Origin: an uncultured Myroides sp.
GTDB taxonomy: Bacteria > Bacteroidota > Bacteroidia > Flavobacteriales > Flavobacteriaceae
DNA: 64,000 nt
Assembly: GCA_913777665.1 (NCBI GenBank)
Contig: CAJYTF010000033.1
Span: 1 to 64,000, forward strand
Direction of reading: 5' to 3'
Below the pieces are notes generated by a model. The model was not told where the DNA came from. It did no database searches and was given only the letters and a program-made list of their open reading frames with translations. Below, piece by piece: positions 52,307 through 62,000 of this stretch. Positions within the stretch are counted from its first letter, which is position 1; the number at the start of each line of letters is the position of its first letter. The position numbers were made by a program, and so were the translations under genes.

Positions 52307-52449
52307 GTGTATTTTTATTACTTTTCAATAATTAAAACACCTAATTGAAATGTGTTAAAAAAAGCATTTTTTTTTAGGAAGTATTGTTTTTTAAAAATTA
52401 ATACTTAAATTAGCCTTGTAAATTAACAATAAAATAATATAAATCTATT

Positions 52450-53154
52450 ATGAAAAAAGTATTTTTATCTTTAGCAACAATTGCATTTGTTGCTGCAGGG
52501 TCTTTAACAGTAACTTCTTGCGGAGGTGATGATTCAGTTACACCAACACCACCACCACCACCACCGGGATTAACTGAAAATTTTGTTCAAATTCAAGATA
52601 CAAAATCAGAATTAAACTTTACTTGGTTAGGGTATGAAAGTAATGCTGCTGTAGAAGGTGCTGACTTTTTAGAGCAAGCTTTAAATCCAAGTGATCCATC
52701 AAAATTATATGTTGTATGGAGATTCACCACAATGACAGAAGATTCAGAAGAACCGGAATCAGTTGTTATTAACTGGTTTGCTACAGAAGTAGACCAAACT
52801 CAAACAGGAAATGCAAGATACAAATTGCCCTTTACAACAGGTTCTGGAACTGTGCGTTTACAAGCAGCAGCAGCTATTGGTGATACTCAATATCAAGAAG
52901 GAGATTCAGATGAGTTAACATTAGAATTAGGAGATAACTTCTCTTATACTGATGGATCAGAGAATATCGATATGACATTAAAAGGAACTTTAGAAGGAAT
53001 TACCTTTGACATGGATATTGATCATGCATTAGATATGCTATACTATATTGATGTTGATGCGTCTGCTGCAAAGGGTATTAATAAAAATAATAATGTAAAT
53101 TTCAAGGCTGAAAAAGCTGGAAAAGTTTCTACATTAGGATTTTCTAGAAAATAA
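52450..53154 (+). CDS. Hypothetical proline-rich-linker lipoprotein
   Basis: Predicted surface or periplasmic lipoprotein of 234 residues. The leader ends TVTSCGGDD with lipidated C24; the CGGDD following is typical of Bacteroidota lipoproteins that reach the outer membrane. A TPTPPPPPPG linker (about 32-40) precedes a beta-rich acidic domain (about 42-234) of no family that I recognise. A TAGCCTTG element at 52411-52418 may be its promoter. It is followed by a terminator and stands alone. Confidence 0.77.
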   Translation: MKKVFLSLATIAFVAAGSLTVTSCGGDDSVTPTPPPPPPGLTENFVQIQDTKSELNFTWLGYESNAAVEGADFLEQALNPSDPSKLYVVWRFTTMTEDSEEPESVVINWFATEVDQTQTGNARYKLPFTTGSGTVRLQAAAAIGDTQYQEGDSDELTLELGDNFSYTDGSENIDMTLKGTLEGITFDMDIDHALDMLYYIDVDASAAKGINKNNNVNFKAEKAGKVSTLGFSRK

Positions 53155-53180
53155 TAAAATATTATTATTTTAAATAAAAC

Positions 53181-53205
53181 AACCGCTATATATCGGTTTT
53201 TTTAT
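53181..53205 (+). terminator. Terminator-like hairpin after the proline-linker lipoprotein
   Basis: Short stem AACCG/CGGTT around a TA-rich loop, followed by a T-run, 26 bases after the stop. Weaker than the other terminators in the window. Confidence 0.6.
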
Positions 53206-53226
53206 TTGCTTATTTTTTTTAATTGC

Positions 53227-53760
53227 TTATCTCTTTAATTTTTCAATTGTTTTGTCTTTTTGAATTTCAGCTTCAGTATTAATTTTGTTAGTGGTTGCCG
53301 CTGCTTTTTCATTTACATTTTTTTGAGCTTGTTCAACTCTGTTTTCAACTTTATTAACTGCTTTTTCTACTTTCTTTTCTGTATTTTTTACAGTTGTTTT
53401 TGCAGCAGCACCAGCTTTGTTAACAGCAGCGGTAGCTTCTTGTTTAACTTCTTCTGCAGTAGAAATTGCTTCACCTTTTAAAGTTGCCAATGCAGCTTTA
53501 GCATCGTTTAATTTTTTAGTTGCAGCTTGTTTTTCTTCTACAGTTACAGCATTTTTCAATTCTGCTTCTGCTTCTTTAATTTTAGCATCTAAAGATTCAA
53601 CTGTTTCAGCTACTTCTTCTTTTACAACGTTTAAAGTATCTTCAACTTTTTCTGTGATTGAATCTAATTTGTTGTCTAAATTTTCTTGTGCAGCATCTTT
53701 CTTACAAGATGTAAAAACTAATCCACCGATAACTGCTAATGATAAAACGATTTTTTTCAT
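53227..53760 (-). CDS. Ala/Lys/Glu-rich coiled-coil lipoprotein
   Basis: Lipoprotein of 177 residues from the ATG at 53760 (leader MKKIVLSLAVIGGLVFTSC, C19); an in-frame ATG further up would add ten residues and spoil the leader. The mature protein is almost entirely Ala, Lys, Glu, Val, Asn and Thr with heptad-like spacing, so it should form one long helix or coiled coil. It resembles cell-envelope spacer proteins by composition only. Internal repeats such as NKVENRVEQAQKNVNEKAA suggest growth by duplication. No function can be assigned. Confidence 0.75.
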   Translation of the reverse strand: MKKIVLSLAVIGGLVFTSCKKDAAQENLDNKLDSITEKVEDTLNVVKEEVAETVESLDAKIKEAEAELKNAVTVEEKQAATKKLNDAKAALATLKGEAISTAEEVKQEATAAVNKAGAAAKTTVKNTEKKVEKAVNKVENRVEQAQKNVNEKAAATTNKINTEAEIQKDKTIEKLKR

Positions 53761-53867
53761 AATAAATATTTTATTTAAATTTAAATGCAAAATAAAACAA
53801 TTATTTTGAGTGTTTTTTAAAAAATCGAAAAAAAACTTTTAAAATACAACGTTTTATAAATGATTAG

Positions 53868-53875
53868 TATCTTTA
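53868..53875 (+). promoter_or_regulatory. Candidate -7 element supporting the plug-protein start
   Basis: TATCTTTA, seven of eight matches to TAnnTTTG, 23 bases before the ATG at 53899 and inside the longer open frame that starts at 53860. It argues for the shorter start. Confidence 0.35.
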
Positions 53876-53898
53876 CAAGAATCAGAATGTTATCAACT

Positions 53899-55134
53899 AT
53901 GAAAAAAAATCTACTTCTCATTTTATTATTTCTGTCCGTAATTCCTGCGTTTTCTGCTGGTGATCCTTACTACATCAAGTCGGTCTCTTTCAATCAAGGG
54001 AATGAATCTCTTATTCCGATTTTTAGATTGAATGAAAATTTTCGGTTTTCGTTTGATGATTTAATGGGAAGCGAAACCGATTATTACTACAAAATTGTGC
54101 ATTGTACACGCGATTGGAAGCAATCTGATTTAAAAGTTACTGAATATTTAAGCGGAATGCAGAATTTACGAATTACTAGTTTTGAAACCTCATTTAATAC
54201 CTTACAGGCTTTTGTTCACTATAAACTTTCGTTGCCAAACCGTGATACCAGGTTTTTGATTTCTGGAAACTATAAGATTGAAATTTATAATAACGTGAGC
54301 GAAAAAGTGATAGAACGCCGTTTTGTTTTGTACGAAGATTTGGTTACGGTTTCTATGGAAATTAAAAAAACTCGAGATTTAAAGGTAGCAGCTACAAAGC
54401 AAAATGTTTATATGACGATTGATTTTGGAACTGCTGTACTGCAAAATCCAAAGCGAAATGTAAATGTCGTTTTGTTGCAAAACGGGCAATGGTACAATGC
54501 GTTAACGGGTTTAAGTCCGCAATATGTAATTGGAAATCAGTTTCAATATCAGTACGATCAAGAAACCAATTTTTGGGCGGGTAACGAATACCTTTTTTTT
54601 GATAACAGTGATATTAAAATGGTAACAAATACGGTTGAAAAAATAACACGTCAAGATTTGTTCGAAATTACTTTAAGAGAGAGATATCCTTTGAAAGAAA
54701 GCAATTTTTATACTTTTTATCAGGATATAAACGGTGGATTTAAACCAAGAAACGCTCTACGCGAAAATCACAATACCGAAGCCGATTATGCTTGGGTTTA
54801 CTTTAATTATCATTTAGATAAATTGCCATCATCTCAAAAATTATATATAGTGGGTATGTTTAATAATTACCAATTAAATAGCGATTACGAATTAAAGTTT
54901 AACGAAGAAACACAAACCTATACCACCGCATTGCTTTTAAAACAAGGATTTACTAACTACAAATACGTAATAGCAAACACCAACGGCAAAGTTTTAGAAG
55001 AGTTAAACCCCGACGGGAATTACTTTGAAACCGAAAACCAATACAATGCTTTGGTTTATTATAAGAACGATTCCGATCGTTACGAAAGAATCATTGGGCT
55101 TGGTAAAGCAGACAGCAAATTGATTACCAATTAA
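53899..55134 (+). CDS. Type IX secretion system plug-domain protein (DUF5103)
   Basis: Exported protein of 411 residues from the ATG at 53899, which opens a clear signal peptide (MKKNLLLILLFLSVIPAFSA); ATGs at 53860 and 53887 are also in frame. The DUF5103/T9SS plug first domain is recognised from DPYYIKSVSFNQGNESLIPI, FRFSFDDLMG and YYYKIVHCTRDWKQSDL. In T9SS the plug protein closes the outer-membrane Sov/SprA pore. The gene supports the presence of this Bacteroidota-specific system, whose core genes are not in the window. The apaG gene follows after 34 bases. Confidence 0.88.
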   Translation: MKKNLLLILLFLSVIPAFSAGDPYYIKSVSFNQGNESLIPIFRLNENFRFSFDDLMGSETDYYYKIVHCTRDWKQSDLKVTEYLSGMQNLRITSFETSFNTLQAFVHYKLSLPNRDTRFLISGNYKIEIYNNVSEKVIERRFVLYEDLVTVSMEIKKTRDLKVAATKQNVYMTIDFGTAVLQNPKRNVNVVLLQNGQWYNALTGLSPQYVIGNQFQYQYDQETNFWAGNEYLFFDNSDIKMVTNTVEKITRQDLFEITLRERYPLKESNFYTFYQDINGGFKPRNALRENHNTEADYAWVYFNYHLDKLPSSQKLYIVGMFNNYQLNSDYELKFNEETQTYTTALLLKQGFTNYKYVIANTNGKVLEELNPDGNYFETENQYNALVYYKNDSDRYERIIGLGKADSKLITN

Positions 55135-55145
55135 AAATTTATTCG

Positions 55146-55153
55146 TAATTTTG
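55146..55153 (+). promoter_or_regulatory. Putative -7 promoter element for apaG
   Basis: TAATTTTG matches TAnnTTTG exactly, 15 bases before the apaG ATG. Confidence 0.4.
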
Positions 55154-55168
55154 AATAAATTCTAAAAT

Positions 55169-55555
55169 ATGGTTTCAAAAATCACAAGAGGAATAAAAAT
55201 TATTGTAAAAGTGCAGTATGTAAAACAAAGTTTGCATTTAAATAATCTTGTGAACTTTTTTAACTACGAAATTAGTATAGAAAACCAAGGGAACGATGTA
55301 GTGCAGCTTTTACGCAGATACTGGCTCATAAAAGATTCTTTTAATAATGATGAAGTGGTAGAAGGCGACGGCGTAATTGGTCAAAAACCAATTGTTAATC
55401 CAAACGAAACCTTCCAATACACATCAGGATCTTACATTTTAGGATTCATAGGCAGTATGCAGGGCTACTTTACCTTTGTTAATTTCAGCACATCGCAAAT
55501 ATTTCATGTAAGAATACCATTGTTTAATATGAGTGTTCCGTATATATTCAACTAA
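55169..55555 (+). CDS. apaG: ApaG domain protein
   Basis: Small immunoglobulin-like beta-sandwich protein of 128 residues, matching ApaG along its length. The conserved blocks are YEISIENQGNDVVQLLRRYWLIKD and VVEGDGVIGQKPIVNPNETFQYTSG, followed by GSMQGYF. E. coli ApaG has been linked to cobalt/magnesium tolerance and Ap4A levels, but the biochemical role is unsettled. It is followed after 11 bases by pruA. Confidence 0.92.
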   Translation: MVSKITRGIKIIVKVQYVKQSLHLNNLVNFFNYEISIENQGNDVVQLLRRYWLIKDSFNNDEVVEGDGVIGQKPIVNPNETFQYTSGSYILGFIGSMQGYFTFVNFSTSQIFHVRIPLFNMSVPYIFN

Positions 55556-55566
55556 AAAAGAAAAAA

Positions 55567-57192
55567 ATGTCAACAGGATTTTTTAACGTTCCAGTGGCTG
55601 TAAACGAGCCGGTTAAAACGTATGCTCCGGGAAGTCCAGAGCGTGAACAAGTGCAAAAAGCATTTAAAGAAATGTATCAATCAACGGTTGATATTCCGTT
55701 ATATATTGGTGGAAAAGAAGTAAGAACAGGATCTACAAAAAATCTTTTTCCTCCGTTTGATCACCAACATCATTTAGGAACATACCATACAGCAACACAA
55801 GATTTAATTCAAGATGCAATTAACGCAGCTTTAGAAGCACGCGTAAAATGGTCGCAAATGGCATGGGAACACCGTGCATCGATCTTTTTAAAGGCAGCAG
55901 AATTAATCGCGGGTCCTTACCGTGCAAAATTAAACGCTGCTACAATGATTGCGCAAGGAAAAACAGTTCATCAGGCAGAAATTGATTCGGCTTGTGAATT
56001 GATCGATTTCTTACGCTTCAACGTGCAGTATATGACCGAAATATACAAACAACAGCCTATTTCTGCAAAAGGAATTTGGAACAGAGTTGAGCAACGCCCG
56101 TTAGAAGGTTTTGTGTACGCAATTACACCGTTTAACTTTACAGCAATTGCAGGGAATTTACCGTCTTGTGTAGCAATGATGGGAAATGTTGTAGTTTGGA
56201 AACCGGCTGCAACACAAATTTATTCGGCAAATGTAATTGTTGAAATTTTCAAAAAAGCAGGATTGCCAGATGGAGTTATCAATGTGATTTATGGTGATTC
56301 TTCTATGATTACGAATACTATTTTAGAGTCAGCTGATTTTGCAGGAATCCACTTTACAGGATCAACAGGCGTATTTAACGATTTCTGGAAAACTATTGGA
56401 AATAACATCCATAAATACAAAACATATCCACGTATTGTAGGAGAAACAGGTGGAAAAGATTTCGTTTGGGCACATCCATCATCAAATGCAAAAGAAGTAG
56501 CTACAGCATTATCTCGTGGTGCTTTTGAATACCAAGGACAAAAATGTTCGGCAGCTTCTCGCGCTTATATCCCAGCATCTTTATGGGAAGAAATTAAAAA
56601 CTACGTGATAGAAGATGTAAAATCTTTCAGAATGGGATCTACCGAAGATATGAGCAACTTTGTATCAGCAGTAATTTCAGAAGGATCTTTCGATAAATTA
56701 GCAAAAGCAATCGATGACGCAAAAGCATCAAACGAAGCAGAAATTGTTGTGGGTGGTGGTTACGATAAATCTAAAGGTTGGTTTATTGAGCCGACTGTGA
56801 TTGTAACAACAAATCCAAAGTACGATACCATGGAGCGCGAATTGTTTGGTCCGGTTTTAACTGTTTATGTTTATGAAGATGATAAATGGGAAGATAGCTT
56901 GAAATTGGTTGACAGCACATCTGAATACGCGTTAACAGGAGCCATTTTCTCTGGGTGCCGTTATGCAATTGAAACAGCTACAAAAGCATTAGAAAACGCA
57001 GCGGGTAACTTCTACATTAACGATAAACCAACAGGTGCAGTAGTAGGACAACAACCATTTGGTGGTGCAAGAGGATCGGGAACTAACGATAAAGCAGGTT
57101 CTATGATTAACTTATTGCGTTGGGTTTCGCCACGTACAATTAAAGAAACATTTGTACCTGATACAGATTACAGATATCCGTTTTTAGGATAA
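55567..57192 (+). CDS. pruA: L-glutamate gamma-semialdehyde dehydrogenase (P5C dehydrogenase)
   Basis: NAD-dependent aldehyde dehydrogenase of 541 residues that converts pyrroline-5-carboxylate/glutamate semialdehyde to glutamate, the second step of proline breakdown. The catalytic cysteine lies in EYQGQKCSAASRAYIP, and the general-base glutamate in PRIVGETGGKDFVW. NAD-binding residues are in TPFNFTAIAGNLP and HFTGSTGVFNDFW. It is a stand-alone enzyme without the proline dehydrogenase domain of PutA, as in animals and many Bacteroidota. Proline released by the X-Pro dipeptidase activity at 15535-17706 could feed it. A terminator follows. Confidence 0.94.
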   Translation: MSTGFFNVPVAVNEPVKTYAPGSPEREQVQKAFKEMYQSTVDIPLYIGGKEVRTGSTKNLFPPFDHQHHLGTYHTATQDLIQDAINAALEARVKWSQMAWEHRASIFLKAAELIAGPYRAKLNAATMIAQGKTVHQAEIDSACELIDFLRFNVQYMTEIYKQQPISAKGIWNRVEQRPLEGFVYAITPFNFTAIAGNLPSCVAMMGNVVVWKPAATQIYSANVIVEIFKKAGLPDGVINVIYGDSSMITNTILESADFAGIHFTGSTGVFNDFWKTIGNNIHKYKTYPRIVGETGGKDFVWAHPSSNAKEVATALSRGAFEYQGQKCSAASRAYIPASLWEEIKNYVIEDVKSFRMGSTEDMSNFVSAVISEGSFDKLAKAIDDAKASNEAEIVVGGGYDKSKGWFIEPTVIVTTNPKYDTMERELFGPVLTVYVYEDDKWEDSLKLVDSTSEYALTGAIFSGCRYAIETATKALENAAGNFYINDKPTGAVVGQQPFGGARGSGTNDKAGSMINLLRWVSPRTIKETFVPDTDYRYPFLG

Positions 57193-57199
57193 TATCATA

Positions 57200-57227
57200 A
57201 AAAAACCAGCTTTTCAGCTGGTTTTTT
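57200..57227 (+). terminator. Terminator of pruA, left copy of an inverted pair
   Basis: 28 bases with stem AAAAAACCAGCT/AGCTGGTTTTTT and TTTC loop. The exact reverse complement occurs at 57896-57923. Confidence 0.9.
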
Positions 57228-57330
57228 TATATTTCTGTTTATCATTCACTTCCTGAGTCCGCTTCGCTTGCTAATGAGGGTTATTTGATACGGTTTATGT
57301 TTTTTAAACTTTAATTTTGTAATATTACCA

Positions 57331-57346
57331 CACGAAAAGATTCGTG
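57331..57346. repeat. Small hairpin in the gap between pruA and the orphan ORF
   Basis: CACGAA-AAGA-TTCGTG, perfect 6-bp stem, followed by a GC-richer stretch (GCGGCAGCTGGGGAGC) unlike the surrounding AT-rich DNA. A TAATTTTG promoter-like element lies just before it at 57312-57319. Apart from the terminators, this hairpin and the 110-codon ORF, nothing is recognised in 57193-57926. Confidence 0.45.
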
Positions 57347-57396
57347 CGGCAGCTGGGGAGCTATGATTATATTGATGATAAATAAAATTATATAAA

Positions 57397-57729
57397 ATGT
57401 ATAAATTTTTGTTTTACAAGTTATATCTTTTTGCGAAAACGCAAGAACAAACAGTTCCCGTAAATTTTGGTTTTGTTGCACTTGCATCAATGTTTGAATT
57501 GTTGCATTTTGCAATAATAGCAGTGTTTTTTAAAATTGTAGGATTAGAAATCAATCTTATTAGTAAAGAAGTCTTTGTTGCATTAATATTTATCTTTGGT
57601 TTTTCGATAAATTATTTTCTTTTTATAAAATCTAAACTGATTTATAGAATTAATGAGGAATATCAGAAGCAAAATCGTACTATATGGAAAGACAACGTAT
57701 TATTTTTTTCTTATATAATATTTATTTAG
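57397..57729 (+). CDS. Orphan hypothetical membrane protein
   Basis: Open frame of 110 codons coding for a protein with three hydrophobic segments (about 24-48, 55-78 and 102-110) separated by a basic loop (KSKLIYRINEEYQKQNRTIWKDN). Small proteins of this general look are frequent and unclassified in Bacteroidota. Base composition is lower in GC than the flanking genes. The gene lies alone between two inverted copies of a terminator, so it may be a late insertion. Expression is not certain. Confidence 0.55.
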   Translation: MYKFLFYKLYLFAKTQEQTVPVNFGFVALASMFELLHFAIIAVFFKIVGLEINLISKEVFVALIFIFGFSINYFLFIKSKLIYRINEEYQKQNRTIWKDNVLFFSYIIFI

Positions 57730-57895
57730 TTATGTTGCTTGAAGTATGGGTATATCAAAAGTGTAATGTGTAATTTTTGTTTTTTAGAGACTTAAGCAGT
57801 TACCAAATTTTATAGTGTGGGTAGTTTTACTATCCTCCCACATCTTGTATAGATCCTCATCAATAGTATTAATATTTATTGTAATATATTAAAAC

Positions 57896-57923
57896 AAAAA
57901 ACCAGCTGAAAAGCTGGTTTTTT
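57896..57923 (-). terminator. Terminator of the AIM24 gene, right copy of an inverted pair
   Basis: 28 bases with stem AAAAAACCAGCT/AGCTGGTTTTTT and GAAA loop, the exact reverse complement of 57200-57227, 3 bases past the AIM24 stop on the minus strand. Confidence 0.9.
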
Positions 57924-57926
57924 ATT

Positions 57927-58619
57927 TTATTTCTGTTGGAAATATACTTCTTCGTAAGGTTGAATTAAAACCCAGCCTTCCCCTTGAAACATCATTTGAA
58001 ATTCTTCGCCGCTGCCACGTCCTAATAAACTTTTAAAGGAAACATTGGTTTTTAATTCAGGTTTTAGATTACCACTCCATGCTACGGTAGCATTAGGATC
58101 TGTGAATACAGGTTCGCCCGGTTTTACCAACAACGTTAACGGATCACCATGTGTAGAAATTGCTACGTGACCATTTCCGGTTAATCGTACCTGAAACAAT
58201 CCGCCAGACATCATGCCGGCAATGCTTTTAAGCATCGTAATTTCGTTTTTAATGGTTTGATCGTGTGCTAAAATGTCGTTTCCGTTTACACAGATCGATT
58301 CACCTTCAAGTTTTAAAATCTGTACTTTTTTACCCGAATCGGCAACATACAAACGACCGGTTCCGCTGGCTTTCATTAGTTTTGCACCTTCGCCTGTAAG
58401 TGTTTTCTTTAACAGGTTTCCTAAACCACCAGAAAGCATTCCTTCACGTTCAAATTTAATGTTACCAACGTATCCAACCATACTTCCGTTTTTTGTCCAA
58501 ACGAACTGGTTGTTCAAATTAATTTCTAACATTTGAGGTTTTTCTAACTCAAAATAATCGTGCTCTCTTTCGTTTTGACGCGTTTTTTCAACAAACGCTG
58601 CCAATGTGTACTCGCCCAT
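57927..58619 (-). CDS. AIM24 family protein
   Basis: Protein of 230 residues of the AIM24/DUF124 group, a beta-rich double-barrel fold related to tubby-like and TRAP domains. Family blocks seen are WTKNGSMVGYVGNIKFERE, LMKASGTGRLYVADSGKK and the C-terminal GEEFQMMFQGEGWVLIQPYEE. No signal peptide or membrane segment. Bacterial members have no established function, although they are often near stress genes; the neighbour here is csbD. It ends at a terminator that is an inverted copy of the pruA terminator. Confidence 0.9.
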   Translation of the reverse strand: MGEYTLAAFVEKTRQNEREHDYFELEKPQMLEINLNNQFVWTKNGSMVGYVGNIKFEREGMLSGGLGNLLKKTLTGEGAKLMKASGTGRLYVADSGKKVQILKLEGESICVNGNDILAHDQTIKNEITMLKSIAGMMSGGLFQVRLTGNGHVAISTHGDPLTLLVKPGEPVFTDPNATVAWSGNLKPELKTNVSFKSLLGRGSGEEFQMMFQGEGWVLIQPYEEVYFQQK

Positions 58620-58679
58620 AGTCTTTTTTTTATTAATTGATTGTTTATTAAAAGTAGCAAAAAAAAGATTTGAAAAACA

Positions 58680-58710
58680 AAAAGAGATAACAATTTGTTA
58701 TCTCTTTTAA
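58680..58710 (-). terminator. Rho-independent terminator of the CsbD gene
   Basis: Stem AAAAGAGATAAC/GTTATCTCTTTT with a five-base loop, 21 bases after the csbD-like stop on the minus strand. Confidence 0.88.
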
Positions 58711-58731
58711 AATTAAGTATTTAATGAACAG

Positions 58732-58938
58732 TTAAAGATGGTTGTCTTCGTCTTGCCAATCTCTAATCTCTTGTTCAATGTCTTCTTTTGTTCTGCCGGT
58801 TTTTTCTTGAATTCTACCAACGTATTCATCAAATTTACCTTCGGCAAACGCTTGGTCATCATCAAACCACTCTCCGTATTTCTGTTTAACGGATCCTTTG
58901 ATTTTGTTCCATTTTCCTTCTAATTCTAATCTGTTCAT
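58732..58938 (-). CDS. CsbD family stress protein
   Basis: Small hydrophilic protein of 68 residues. It shows the CsbD signature from the first residues: LEGKWNKIKGSVKQKYGEWFDDD, then QAFAEGKFDEYVGRIQEKTGRTKEDIEQEI. Members are general-stress-induced, intrinsically flexible proteins of unknown mechanism. A weak -7 match (TAACTTTA on the minus strand) lies upstream. It is transcribed alone between two terminators. Confidence 0.93.
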   Translation of the reverse strand: MNRLELEGKWNKIKGSVKQKYGEWFDDDQAFAEGKFDEYVGRIQEKTGRTKEDIEQEIRDWQDEDNHL

Positions 58939-59013
58939 AGCAATATGATTTAAAATTAATAATACTAAAGTTAGAAAATGTAATTTAAAGTGGCTGTTAA
59001 AAAAGTTATAAAT

Positions 59014-59039
59014 AAAAAACGACCCGAAGGTCGTTTTTT
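59014..59039 (-). terminator. Rho-independent terminator of the RND efflux operon
   Basis: Perfect stem AAAAAACGACC/GGTCGTTTTTT with a CGAA tetraloop, 18 bases after the permease stop. Confidence 0.92.
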
Positions 59040-59057
59040 GAAAATATAGAGAAAAAA

Positions 59058-62000
59058 TTAGTTTTGTTTTTCACCGAATTCGTCAACGAAATTCTCGTTT
59101 TCTTCGTAATCGGCAACCATTAATTCTGCATAATCGGCTTTTTTACCTTTTCTGAATCTTCTACCAATTCCATCGAAAATAGCATAAACAACCGGTACAA
59201 TAATTAAGGTTAAGAATAATGATGATAACAAACCACCAATAATTACAATTGCCAAACCGCGGTTAAAATCAGATCCGTCTCCTTGTGCCATTGCAATTGG
59301 TAACATACCTATAACCATTGCAATTGTGGTCATTAAGATAGGGCGGAAACGTGCGTGGTTGGCTGCAACCAAGGCATCGTAAGTGCTGTAACCCAATTCT
59401 TTTTTATGGTTGGCAAAGTCAACAAGCATGATGGCATTTTTGGCTACCAAACCAATTAACATGATAATACCCAAAATGGTAAAAATGTTCAGCGTTTGGT
59501 TGGTTAATGCCATGAATAATAATGCCCCGATGAACGATAACGGAATAGAGAACAAGATGATGAATGGTTTAGAGAAACTGTCATATAACACAACCATTAC
59601 TGCGTAAACCAACAAGATCGATGCTACTAAGGCAATTCCTAAAGTACCAAAACCTTCGTCTTGGTTTTCTTTGTTACCACCCCATTTAAAGGTTACGCCT
59701 GGTTTTAGTTTTAATTTAGAGAATTCTGCTTCCCATTCTGTAGCAATTGTTCCTTCTGATTTACCTACAACCTGTGCCTGGATAGAAACCGATGGTGATT
59801 TATCGCGACGTTCTAACAACGTTGGACCAGAACCATAAGTTACATCTGCAAACTGCTCTAACATGATTGATTGTCCGTCTTGGTTTATAAATTTCAATGT
59901 TTTAACATCGTCAATAGTACCACGACCAATTTCATCGTAACGTAAATTAATATCGTATTCTGTGTCTTCGGCACGGTATTTCATGTCGGTATTTCCGGCA
60001 AACGCTGTCTGCATGGTCATACCCACAGTTGCAACATTTAAACCTAAAGCATTCATTTTATCGCGGTCTAATTTTACAACAACTTCAGGATTTCCATCTT
60101 CAGAAGTTAAACGAACCTCACGCGATCCAGGAATTTTCTCTAATAAATCGGCTGCTTTTTTAGCATACTCCAAAGCGTCTTCCTGGCTTGATGCAATTAC
60201 GGTTAACATAAGTGGTGCTTGTTCTGCACCCATAATACCAACTTCAACGGTTTTTACTTTTACACCAACCAATTCACGCTCCATTTCGCGTTTTAATTTA
60301 GCAGAATACACTTTGGTAGATTCTTTGTGCTTGTGACCGTCTTGAAGGTAAATCTGAATTTCAGATTTGTATTTTGTTCCCGAAGCTGTCATCATACCAT
60401 CTGAAGCCTGACCAACCGTGGTAATCATTTTTTCGATTTCAGGTTTTTTCGATAAATAAGCTTCAGCTTTCTGTGTTAACAAGTTGGTTTGTTCAATAGA
60501 AGCATCTTTAGGTAATTCAAACTGAATTAAAAATTCTTCTTTATCACTTGTAGGGAAGAATCCACCACCAATGTATCCACCAACTGCTAAACCAATCGAA
60601 GCAAAGAACAACACCAATGTTAATAATAGAGTAATGATTTTGTTTTTACGGTTTTTTAACGACCATTCTAAAATTCCTGAAATTCCGTTTGTTAATTTGG
60701 TTAATCCGGCTTCAAATCCGTATAAGATCTTTCCGAAAAAAGAATGTTTACTAATGTGCGATAATTTTCCAAAACGAGAATACAACCACGGCACTACCGT
60801 AAATGATACTAATAACGATAACATTGTAGCGATAACAACCGTTATGCAGAACTGACGTAAAATATCGGATACCAAACCGGTTGACATGGCAATTGGTAAG
60901 AATACCACCACGATTACCAAGGTAATTGCTGTTACGGTAAAACCAATTTCTTTAGCACCATCAAAGGCAGCACGAACTTTGTTTTTACCCATTTCCATGT
61001 GGCGGTGAATATTTTCGATAACCACAATGGCATCATCCACCAGAATACCTACCACAAGTGATAAACCTAACAACGTCATTAAGTTTAACGTATAGCCTAA
61101 TAAATTTAAACCAATAAAGGTTGCAACTAACGATAACGGAATGGCAATGGTTGCAATGGCAGCATCGCGCAAACTGTGTAAAAAGAACAACATGATAAAC
61201 GCTACCAAGGCTACCGCAATACCTAAATCTACCATTACGTGGTCTGCAGCACTAATAGTATAATCTGTAGAATCGGATGCAATTGAAATTTCAATTTTTT
61301 GCTGTTCGTAATCTTTTTCAACACCACTTAATAATTTTCCGTCTTTATCTTTAACAGCAATAGTGTTTTTTACCGCTTCTGAAACTTCTACAGCATTCGC
61401 GTCAGATTGTTTAAACACCTGCATTAAGATGGTGTTTTTCTGATCGATACGAGCAATTTTTTCTGGATCTTTAACACCGTCTTGTACATCGGCAATATCG
61501 CTTAAACGAATAGATGTACCTGTTGGCGTTGTAATTGGCAGGTTTCGCATTTGATCTAACGAAGCAAATTTACCAGATAAACGAATGGTTGTTTGGTTGC
61601 TTTGCGTTTTAATACTTCCGGTAGGGAAATCCATGTTAGACTGCCCTAAAATCTGTTGGATCTGACCGATTGTTAATCCGTAACCGGCTAATCTTTCAGG
61701 ATTCACACTTACCTGAATTTCACGTTCTTCACCACCAACCAAATCTACTTTTGCCACACCATTAATACGCGCAAAAACCGGCTGTATTTTTTGATCTAAC
61801 AAATTGTACAATTCTTTTTCTGTAAGGTTTGATGTTACCGAAAGGTTCATAATGGCAACATCATCTAACGAGAATTTACTTAACGAAGGCGTTTCGGCAT
61901 CGTCGGGCAAATCGTTAATAACTGCATTAATTTTTCGTTGGGCATCGGTGAGCAAAAAGTTCACGTCGGCACCGGTGTTAAGTGTAATCATTACTACCGA

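Noticed and set aside
53181..53198. Regulatory palindrome after the proline-linker lipoprotein
   Set aside because: It sits directly downstream of a stop and ends in a T-run, so a terminator explains it better than an operator.
53417..53809. 130-codon plus-strand frame opposite the Ala/Lys-rich lipoprotein
   Set aside because: Repetitive Ala/Lys/Glu codons create long antisense frames; the minus frame has a proper lipoprotein leader and this one has nothing comparable.
57241..57300. Remnant of an insertion sequence near the orphan ORF
   Set aside because: The GC-richer words in this gap do not pair into terminal repeats and no transposase fragment could be read in any frame.
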